From contig JAMSLZ010000013.1 of the NCBI GenBank assembly GCA_026027325.1, positions 330,501 through 394,500 on the forward strand: a DNA stretch of 64,000 nt, in the 5' to 3' direction. This stretch comes from Actinomucor elegans. Lineage: Eukaryota > Mucoromycota > Mucoromycetes > Mucorales > Mucoraceae. A program made the position numbers and the translations under genes. The notes beneath the pieces are model-generated. The model searched no databases. It was not told where the DNA came from and saw only the letters and a program-made list of their open reading frames with translations. Of the stretch, positions 1 to 7,933 are shown one piece after another; positions within the stretch are counted from its first letter, which is position 1; every line of letters begins with the position of its first letter.

Positions 1-1290
1 TGGCGGGATAATAGGAGCGCCTACGCGATTGCTGTTGCTGGTTGATTGCTGGTTGTAATGAGACATGCTAAAATGTTTTTTAATAGTGATTTAAAAAAGG
101 AATGCCTTAAAGAGCTTTTATTATACTTTTGTGCTGTGCCTGAATTATGCATGTTATTAATCCAATTACTGGTGAGTCTATCTCTACTTAATAGTTACTA
201 TTTTTTGATACGTCATCTTTGAGGCTTTTATTTTAATAAAATTTTTTCGCTCTTCTCGTGTTTTCTTTTCATTGTAATCCTTACTTTTTTTTTAATTCAA
301 ATATATGTACAAATAGCTTTAATCAGTCATTCCCATCAAGGTAAAAATTCCTATTAAATCATAGCTTGAAGCATACTTAATCCTCTTTTCTCTCATTAGC
401 AAACTCACAGCTCATTATTTTTTACATGAGCTTTTTTTTTTTTATTTTAATGGTAAGAGAAAAAGTTGTAATTACTTCATAAACTGATCGGTTTTTTAGA
501 TTCTTCGTTAATCTTAGCTTAACATATCATCTGATTGGTATTAATATGCTCGATATATTCCAAATGGTGATTCCGTCTTCTAATGCACTTGCTATATTTT
601 GTATGTATTAAAGCTTTCTTCTTCAACTTTGTTCTTATATATTCTTCCATTTAGCTGTTAGATTGGTTTGATTGAGTTGCTGCTTCCAGCTGCTATGTTA
701 ACTCGAATTATTTTGGTCATAATCTTTATGGTATGTATGAATTTCGTTCACGTTTAATTAACCTGTGCTGATTTCTTTCATTTACCACTCATTTTTAGGC
801 CGTTTTGATACTTGAACATATGGTAAGCACTTAATCTTCTATCCGCTCAAAAGCTTGTTTTACTTACATCCATTTTCATTTGTTTTAGTACTATTCTGCT
901 GAATGCCCCTACGCAACAATACTTGGTATGTTTAACTTCTGACTGGAATTATAAACACGTTATTCACCTCTCTTTTTGATGTTTAGATTTTGCTAATTAA
1001 ATTATCCTCTTGGTTGAAGTGGCTTTTCTTTTGGATCGTTTCTTAATATAATGCCTTTTCGGTTGTGCTTTCTTTACTCTGATTGCTTCTCTAAAAAATG
1101 GCGCGTTTTACTACGACAATACTGGTTTGCTGAAGTTAGTTATTTATGGCTATTATATCTGGTACTCTTTCTGGTGGATTATTATTTAGCAATGAATATA
1201 CAATATTTTTATTCAATAAAAATGTGTATAAACCAAAATTATAGTAAAAGATGTAAAATGTGTATAATTATAAAATATCAATTATTATTG
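1..1290 (+). CDS. Unresolved multi-exon membrane protein gene (possibly partial or decayed)
   Basis: I do not recognise this gene. Several short open segments are bounded by good splice signals: 58-171 (MRHAKMFFNSDLKKE..., ending at GTGAGT), 662-730, 799-822 (24 nt) and 889-925, with introns GTATGT...TTTTAG, GTAAGC...TTTTAG and GTATGT...GTTTAG of 61-68 nt. Exons 662-730, 799-822 and 889-925 join in one frame to give a hydrophobic stretch (IGLIELLLPAAMLTRIILV..., then AVLILEHM, then YYSAECPYATIL), probably a membrane helix. Downstream, 1040-1190 holds two competing open frames rich in aromatic and hydrophobic residues; one ends in WYSFWWIII and a stop. I could not join all pieces into one frame, so the gene may be a pseudogene, start before the window, or have exons I missed. 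Confidence 0.3.
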
Positions 1291-1304
1291 GTTCAATTTA
1301 ATGT

Positions 1305-1612
1305 AAAAGGACCGTAATATATGTAAAAAGACGGTAAAAGGAGGACTGTTTTACGGTCATTTTCATGGAAATAGTTGAACTTTTACGGCCTTTTACCAAT
1401 GGAACAGACGAACTTTTACCATACTTTTACCATACTTTTACCAACAGTACTAGTTGAACTTGTCCGGCCGTAAAAGGATGGTAACAGGCGAACACATACC
1501 GCGGTAATAGTTGAACTGTTACGGCCGGAATATTTTGGTAAAAGTACGGTAATATTACATAATAATACCAATATATTACGGTCGTAAAAGTAGGTATTAG
1601 TTGCAGTGTTAA
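1305..1612. repeat. Degenerate array of TTTTACGGCC / GGCCGTAAAA motifs
   Basis: About 300 bp hold many copies of TTTTACGG, TTTTACCA and their complements (CCGTAAAA, GGTAAAAG). TAGTTGAAC followed by a TTTTACGGCC-like word recurs near 1372, 1450 and 1508, with degenerate versions in between (GACGAAC, GGCGAAC). The core TTTTACGGCCGTAAAA is palindromic. The block ends about 55 bp upstream of tRNA-Trp. It is non-coding as far as I can see and its function is unknown. Confidence 0.6.
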
Positions 1613-1667
1613 GAAGCTATTTTCACCAGCCGATATCATTACTACACCACGTTTCAAAACGTAGTTC

Positions 1668-1740
1668 GGGGGGTTGGCTCAATTGGTAGAGCGTCAGATT
1701 CCAAATCTGAAGGTCAAGAGTTCGATTCTCTTACTCCTCA
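1668..1740 (+). tRNA. tRNA-Trp (CCA)
   Basis: The full cloverleaf can be drawn: acceptor GGGGGGT pairs with ACTCCTC (two G-U pairs), D stem GCTC/GAGC, anticodon stem TCAGA/TCTGA with loop TTCCAAA (anticodon CCA, reads UGG), T stem AAGAG/CTCTT with loop TTCGATT, discriminator A. There is no intron. A T-run starting at 1741 is a plausible Pol III terminator. A D-family LTR fragment begins 69 bp downstream. Confidence 0.95.
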
Positions 1741-1808
1741 TTTTCTTTTTACAACATTTCATTCACGATGGTGTTTGTAGCTGTGTTGTGTGCCGTGATT
1801 TATGTTTT

Positions 1809-2048
1809 ATAGCTGATTCCATTTACTGTCTATTCTTTTTGTCAGGTACACACGGTCTTGATGTGTAACCTTTTTAATTAGTATAAATATCAATTGCATC
1901 TTAGAATAATAAAGAGCATCTTTTATCTCATATATAATCTATTGTACACGTTTATTGGAATCGACTATAAAACATATATCTCGGCACACGACATTTTATT
2001 ATTGTATTTTAAATTATATCCTTCGTCTTTAGCACTGGATATAACAAT
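1809..2048 (-). repeat. Family D LTR fragment, split by a small insertion
   Basis: On the minus strand this begins TGTTATATCCAGTGCTAAAG and matches the 5' end of the D elements at 14423, 16981 and 37956. The match is interrupted at 1840-1993; bases 1809-1839 continue the same alignment. Confidence 0.7.
1840..1993 (+). mobile_element. 154-bp TG...CA element inserted in the D fragment (orientation unknown)
   Basis: The element begins TGTCAGGTACACAC and ends GGCACACGACA. It is flanked by TTTT on both sides, where other D copies have a single CTTTTATTATT. TG/CA ends with a 4-bp duplication suggest a very short solo LTR or TRIM-like element. No coding sequence. Confidence 0.5.
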
Positions 2049-2241
2049 TATGATATATCTATAATAACAGTAATAACAACATATAAGAATAGTAGCACCA
2101 ATGACAATAACAACACACCAAACAAAGCTGGAAATAATTGAATAGAATAGAAATCATATAAAAGTTGCCGAATTAGAGGCATCTAAAAGAATTTTACTCT
2201 ATTTTGAATAAACATCATCCATAATAGAGGAATTTGAAGAT

Positions 2242-2822
2242 TGTGCTGAACCAGACTTCGCACATAATAATATGAGTTCGGTCTTAAAACATTATCTTTG
2301 AGAGTTATATGGAATATAACATGATTTCTACTACAAAAAGGGACTATAACAATTCGATCACGCTGAACGTGCGGTCTGTTTATTGATGTAAAAGGAAAGA
2401 CCCAGATCTCTATATTGCACAGCTTGAGATCTATTAAATATTGTATTATTATTGAATGCCAAATTAGATGAGCTGAGATCTTAAATATGTGTAGTGCTTT
2501 GTATCTTGATACCGCATAGTATAGTATCATCCAGATACATGCTCATTTTAAAGATTGTGTGTTAATTACCTCCCAAAACCGTCAATCATCATCATAATGT
2601 ACTCCATTAACAAATATATCTCAACAACTAACCTACAAACAATATAATTCTGCATCCGATGCTCTTGTATACTACTAGTTATATACCCAATAATAATAGT
2701 ATATAGAGCCTGGTTTTATATCCAAAAAAAGTTCAGTTAACTAAGAATTATCTTTTACGTTTCTGTACAATAAACTACTAGAAGGATTTTAATTGTATTC
2801 TTATAGCGTTTTTTTTATAGCA
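2242..2822 (+). repeat. Family C LTR-like element, interrupted internally
   Basis: It starts TGTGCTGAAC and ends TTATAGCA. It matches the two other C copies (16535-16830 on minus, 38130-38428 on plus) except for about 295 extra bases at roughly 2290-2583 that are absent from both. No matching target duplication was seen, so this copy is old or rearranged. Confidence 0.65.
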
Positions 2823-2922
2823 ATGGTATTTTCTAGTTATATAACAATTATCTATATTACCATCACTAAAAAACCCTGCAAAAATTATTTGACATTTAGT
2901 AGGTAAGCTAGCGTCAGATCTA

Positions 2923-2969
2923 TCAAGACAAAATTTCTTTTTTTTTTGTATGAATCAAGACAAAATTTC
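2923..2969 (-). mobile_element. Tail-only target-primed insertion (15 bp) with 16-bp duplication
   Basis: ATCAAGACAAAATTTC occurs at 2923-2938 and again, identical, at 2954-2969. Between the copies lie nine T and GTATGA (2939-2953). On the minus strand this reads TCATAC followed by A9, as expected for the very 3' end of a LINE or LINE-mobilised RNA. The locus at 29256-29329 has the same design. Confidence 0.6.
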
Positions 2970-4117
2970 GCTTTCTAGATAGGTAACTTGACTAGGCAAA
3001 AATTTTGGTGAATCGAAAGTAAAAAGTCGATGTTACAGTTAATTAAAAACTAAAAATCAATAGTAAAAAGAAGGGAGGGGGGCAAAACAAATTATCGTTT
3101 AGATTAGCCCGAAATTGGTGATAGATGATTTTTCTCTTTAAACATGTGTTTTGTAGTGATTATAGACCTTATATGATATTGACACCCCGGTTAACTAACT
3201 CAGCTATAAAAGGCGACCATTGATCTTCAGCTCTAGGCTAGTATAATATATAAACCTTCCGCATTAAGGTACTAGGCAATTAGTGATTGACACTAACCAA
3301 GATCAAGAACAAGAAATACTTAGCCATGGTTATCTTGGCATGAATATAGAGAACAAGGCCATGAATCAATTATACCCTACATAATCTAACCACTAAGATA
3401 CATTCGCTATTGCAAATGATCTAAGCTAGAAAACATATAAATACAGAGTAAAACTCATAGCTAGAAAACTATCTTATTATCAATAAACTAGAAGCCTACT
3501 TGGTTTATCAAAGAGCTGCTCTAGTTATACATTTCATACCTTACAAACATTACATGTTTCATACATACTGGATCTAGTGATCTCCGGATCACTTGATCTA
3601 AATTCGTTAAATCTCACTTCTAATAAGTGGGACATGTTTAGAATAAATTGCTGCATTTATTGTAATATTCATTCATTAATTAACAAGTATAAGTAAATTT
3701 GCTTCATTTTTATTCTGGAGAATAGATTGCGTTGATTAGTGATTAGTATTTCTTTTTTGCCAGCTTTTATACCCAGCTAAATCCTCAGATAACCTTCTGT
3801 TCGTGGAGCCCCGTAACATGATTTCCATATTGAAAGTGAATCAAAGCAGTAGGTTTATAGCTCTCACGTTAGAGGTATACCTTGTGAAGGTGTAATGACG
3901 CCTGCGGGGATTTTTTTTCTTTTTCCAAGCCTTAGTCTTCATTCTGAATTAATTGCCACACTAGTGTAGGCATAGATCAACCATGAGTTCTCAACCCTAC
4001 AAGTATATAACAATCATAATCACTACTAAATTCCAATGTTGATTGACTTTTTTTGACCATTATGCGATAATAAGATTCCAAAGCCACCATTTGTTTCCTG
4101 AACCAACTGAACAACAA
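2970..4117. other. Intergenic, with LTR-like sequence near 3180-3554
   Basis: No gene is supported. Bases 3425-3515 resemble the promoter half of LTR family A (CTAGAAAAC, ATATAAATAC, AATAAACTAGAAG). The element could run from TG at 3180 to CA at 3554, but no target duplication is visible. The rest is AT-rich and unassigned. Confidence 0.35.
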
Positions 4118-5107
4118 ATGCATATAAATAAAAAAAGAAAAAAGACGCCCAAAGATGATGCCGTTATATCAAATAGACAATATGAAGTACTGGCGTTTGG
4201 TTATGAGTGCAAGTTATTCAATGATCCTACCATAGCAAGTGAAATCGATCAGGAGAATCGCTTGATACCATGGAAAACAACCAAGACGCGTGTCAACAGT
4301 GATATTATTTGGATGGATCGATTTGATGTACGGCATTGGTTAGATATAGATATATTTCTCCAAGATTTGCATAACAATAGTGATAAAAAAGCAGTGCTTG
4401 ACAAAGATCTCGATAAGGAAAGATATTTGGATTTTGTTGACAAAGGTAATGTTCACCGTAATTTGGATCGATTTTTAACTAATGGTACTAGAGACGGACG
4501 CAACAACCGTCATTAGTAGGAACAACGCTTGTATGCCTTACAACTACAGCGATGATAACAAATGTATGATGCCTGTAGAAAAGAACCATATACAGAAAGG
4601 AATTACAAATAAATACAAGACACCTTCAGATATGAACGTTGTAAGTTGCCATCAGTTGTCAATTCACTTTGTTTCTAATGACATGGATAGCCTTCAACAC
4701 AGCAGCAGCTTGCTGTGATTGAGGATACTGCGAATCAAGTCAATGCTAGTAAAGACGCCAATTTATTAGAGATCAAGATCCAAGTGCGAAACTCGAGGAA
4801 CCCATTGTATAGTTTTCTCAATAAGCGAGATAGTTTATATAGGTTTTATAAGCATATTGTTTGGATATCCAAGTCAGGTTTAGGCAATTATGGTAGTAGC
4901 AGTGAGGAGGAGGAGGAAGAGTTGCAAATACCGATTGATGTTTTACAAATCATTCAAAAGACAGCCCAATACATTACTAAATCGGATCAAGGCGGTCAAT
5001 TAGAACAACATCTTCGGCTCAAGAATGATCCCAAATTTGCGTTTTTAAATGCCCATCACCCATATCACGGCTATTTTAAATCTCTTGTGACAAAGGGAAT
5101 TGTGTAA
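4118..5107 (+). CDS. SURP/SWAP-domain protein, SFSWAP-like splicing regulator
   Basis: Exons 4118-4445, 4492-4640 and 4691-5107 join in frame to 297 aa; the introns are 46 and 50 nt with CTAAT branch-like sites. The N-terminal part (YEVLAFGYECKLFNDPTIAS, then LIPW, then DRFDVRHWLD and DKERYLDF) matches the N-terminal domain of the suppressor-of-white-apricot family. A SURP module occupies about residues 245-297 (IIQKTAQYITKSDQGG, then KFAFLNAHHPYHGYFK). SURP proteins are nuclear and bind splicing factors; that role is inferred. An acidic run of Glu precedes the SURP domain. Compared with animal SFSWAP it is very short: one SURP instead of two and no Arg/Ser tail. Start: first in-frame ATG; the upstream open stretch has no ATG. 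The last exon could in principle be spliced onward, but the stop and the nearby OPI1 gene argue against it. Confidence 0.8.
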
Positions 5108-5219
5108 TTAAAGAATTCCAAACAAAATAAGGTTTATAGAAAGAGATCAATGCGTTTAAAGAAGTATGAAACACCCCAACAGTTTTTGCTTATATAGCCC
5201 GTTTATTTACAATGATTTT

Positions 5220-5230
5220 CCACGTGAAAA
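5220..5230 (-). promoter_or_regulatory. UAS-INO-like bHLH site upstream of OPI1
   Basis: The minus strand reads TTTTCACGTGG, a full match to the yeast inositol-sensitive consensus WYTTCAYRTGS bound by Ino2/Ino4. It lies 85 bp before the OPI1 start codon. In budding yeast OPI1 carries such a site and represses itself; whether this fungus has Ino2/Ino4 equivalents is not known from the window. Confidence 0.45.
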
Positions 5231-5314
5231 TGTGTCAACAACAACAGCAACCCTTTTTTTAAACCCGACCTACCCGACTTTTCTTTTTCTTTTCTTGTTT
5301 ATAATACTACAAGT

Positions 5315-6202
5315 ATGAATACCCCATCATCGACAACTAAACAGCGTCATTCACATAAATCATCATCACGTAGTACATCTCCAAGTCCAAAAGCACCTTA
5401 TCACCATCCACATCATCATCATCATCATCATCAAATAGCAACACCTGTAAGTACAAGCCGTTGGCAACAGCTAGTAGTACATGCTAGTGCTGCCGCAGGC
5501 ACGACAGCTGCTGTCATTAGTGAAGAATCCATGAAATGCCTCAAGTATTGTCTAAGTTGGTTACAATACGCTATTCGTCACATTGAACAACAAATGAACC
5601 TACTTCAATCTCATCTAACTTCCTCAAATACATCACTAACTGCACCCAACGTGCAGCCTAAAAACGGCCGATCTATATTATCTGGCATAAAAAAAGACAT
5701 TGTCGACACTCTGCGCAAAGTGGTGGAAGTCATTACGCGATACGCCGGTGCATCACTTCCGACGCAATCTAGACAGCACGTAAGAGGGTTTATATTAAAC
5801 CTTCCCGGTAAATGGGTAAGTGAATTATAATGATATATCATCAGCAATTAACCTGCCAAATGGTAGGCCTCTTTGAATGACATTCGATCTACAGCTACTT
5901 CCCCAACAGCATCACCCATGTTGAGCCCCAGCCGATGTTCTTCCATGTCCTCTCTATCGTCTTCGTCTGATGAAGCAGCATTACGTCTATTAAGTTTTGG
6001 CCAAGAATCAGTAGAAATGTTACAAAGCGTTTCAACTGTATTTTCTGATACAGTTGATCGAGCAGAGTTGTGGATTGATCGATTGAAAATGGTGCCTGGT
6101 ATCTCATTGCCCAATAATTCTGCTATCAAAGAAGAAGATGATTTGAGACTACCTCCTATCCGTCAGTTTATGAACCAACAACAAGCAAAAGAGCTTTCTT
6201 AA
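5315..6202 (+). CDS. OPI1: Opi1-family transcriptional repressor of phospholipid synthesis
   Basis: Exons 5315-5815 and 5867-6202 (51-nt intron) give 278 aa. Opi1 hallmarks are visible: an N-terminal helical block with SEESMKCLKYCLSWLQYAIRHI, then GRSILSGIKKDIVDTLRKVV with ITRYAGASLPTQSR and VRGFILNLPGKW, and in exon 2 RLLSFGQESVEMLQSVSTVF and RAELWIDRLK. In yeast, Opi1 binds phosphatidic acid and Scs2 at the ER and enters the nucleus to repress inositol/choline-responsive genes through Ino2. The N-terminus is Ser/His-rich with a run of His. I do not see the yeast leucine zipper or an obvious FFAT motif. The start is the first ATG of the frame, downstream of a T/C-rich leader. The 3' end converges with the next gene (152 bp apart). 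Confidence 0.88.
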
Positions 6203-6354
6203 TTACATCACTAGTAGTGTATTGAGTATTTTTTTATTAAAAAAAAGTATCATTCTATACCATTCTATTAGTTTATCAAATAAATAAAGTATCATTCTAT
6301 ATTATTATTCTATTAATGTACTAAATAAAAAAAGGGAAAAAGAAAAATAGCGTT

Positions 6355-6884
6355 CTATTTCAAAAGTGCAGATTCAAAACCTTTTTTTCTTTCAATATGA
6401 AAAGGGCTGCCGTCTGGACTAAAGGCTCTCAACTCAGGATTAGGACCTTTACCATGAAATTCGAGCCAACCGCCAGCTGGTAGATTAACATTAAACATAA
6501 AATCTTGTGGTACGCCATCAAAGATTAAACGAAACTATGAATCGGCATGAGTAGTTGATATAATATCATCGAGTATGATACTTACTAAGATCATTATTAT
6601 ATCTTCTTTTGTTTGGTTACTATTACAGTCAGTTAAGCTGTAAGGACAGCACGCTTTCTCTCCAGGTGCTAGCCTCTCTTTTCTAAAGCGACTAATGTCT
6701 AAAGGTTGAATTTATATACTCTTTTCAGTATTGATTTCATTTACCTCAAGTAATTACCACCCGTATTTAATTTATCTTGAAGCATAAAAAAGCTGGAATC
6801 TTCCGTGAAATTATAGACACAGTAAGCATGAACACAAGTGGAAGCAACTAAAAGCAATAGTGCACACAATAGAGATCTAAACAT
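6355..6884 (-). CDS. Small secreted Cys-containing protein, unknown function
   Basis: Exons 6745-6884, 6586-6691 and 6355-6534 (read on minus) give 141 aa. I chose the ATG at 6884 because it begins a clean signal peptide (MFRSLLCALLLLVASTCVHA); an ATG at 6932 would add 16 polar residues in front. The mature part starts YCVYNFTEDSSFFML, contains GEKACCPYSLTDCN and ends in a Gly/Pro-rich segment (LPAGGWLEFHGKG, then RAFSPDGSPFHIE). Two potential N-glycosylation sites (NFT, NQT). Both introns (53 and 51 nt) have good GT/AG borders and keep frame. It is probably exported; I do not recognise the family and assign no activity. Confidence 0.75.
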
Positions 6885-6982
6885 ATTAAAATGATGTTGG
6901 GTAGTAGTGTATTTTATTACAGAAGTATTCATTCTTATAATCTCTCAAACTCTTTTGTTCTCTAAATAAGGGAATGCCATAT

Positions 6983-7933
6983 CTAATCCATGTATTTTAG
7001 TTTCTTTACTCTTGATACACCATTAGAAAACGAAGACTAACAGTAAAATAATGAACAATCAAATTTCAAACAATCAACAGTTAAACTTACAGATTGCTGT
7101 TGTACTTTTTTCTTCTTGTTAATTAAACCAGGACTATGAAGTCTGTCATCATCGGGTGTCATCATGTTATCATCAGAAGAGAATGAAGGAGAGTTGCCTC
7201 CCATACGTCGACTGGCAACGCGGCTCGATTGTCTACCTGATAAACCTAAACATTTCTCGAGATGAGGGGCATATCTCGTTGAGGCAATGGTTTTCTGACA
7301 ATTGACACAATCATACGAAGGTAAATTATTGACCGTATAACTTTTACCCCAAACATCATAGCCAGGTCTTTTTACTAGCACTTGCATTATTAAAAAGGTA
7401 GAAGCAAGTACTAGATTATGACTTACCATAGTGTTTACATCTAAGTAAAATAACATAAATAATTCAGTCTTTTTTAAGAGTTAGTTTTGATAGTGATCTT
7501 ACTTGGATTGACATATTTGACAAATCGCGTTTTCTTGTTTAAGATCTCGGTGAACATCAAACAAGACATCGTATATACATTCATCGATCAAGTCTTCTAA
7601 TAAAGAAAAGGCCTGATTTGACAAATCAGTAATCATAAAGGTGATTCGACTGTGTGTTGTTTTACCACGGCTGCACGTGTCGTCGTCTTTTTGTTATTAC
7701 TGTTGGTTAACTTGGGTATATGCTTTTGTAAGCTCGATTGAGTATGCTGCAATTCATCTAGAGTCTTGTTACGATCTGATAATAACTTTTTGTATAGTCT
7801 ACACTGTATTCATGAGAGTTCTATTATATACTTTAAAGCATTTTTTTTCTCTTTACAATGTGCCTGCTTCTTTTTGGCTTTCAGTTAGCGAAGCTGATGC
7901 ATTATCTGACTGATGTCCTTTTGGCTTTTGCAT
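6983..7933 (-). CDS. SGF11: Sgf11-like subunit of the SAGA deubiquitinase module
   Basis: Six exons on minus: 7857-7933, 7666-7798, 7503-7612, 7427-7440 (a 14-nt microexon), 7091-7380 and 6983-7036, together 225 aa. The diagnostic part is the Sgf11 zinc finger around residues 135-170: YDCVNCQKTIAS, then RYAPHLEKCLGLSGRQSSR and VASRRM. Before it lies the family helix LLEDLIDECIYDVLFDVHRD. In yeast this subunit anchors Ubp8 with Sus1 and Sgf73 and the finger contacts the nucleosome during H2B deubiquitination. The N-terminal 70 residues are a hydrophilic, probably coiled-coil extension (KKLLSDRNKTLDELQHTQSS). An internal ATG at 7636 gives a shorter open frame but lies inside the 53-nt intron 7613-7665. 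The C-terminus is Asp/Ser-rich and ends basic. Confidence 0.85.

Noticed and set aside
7641..7913. Plus-strand 90-codon frame
   Set aside because: Antisense of SGF11 exons and introns.
7633..7933. An 80-codon frame whose TGA overlaps the ATG of a shorter SGF11 frame (ATGA), suggesting a bicistronic gene
   Set aside because: GTAAAA at 7665 and CAAATCAG at 7613 form a 53-nt intron that removes both the stop and the internal ATG and joins the two frames in phase. One longer SGF11 protein is simpler.
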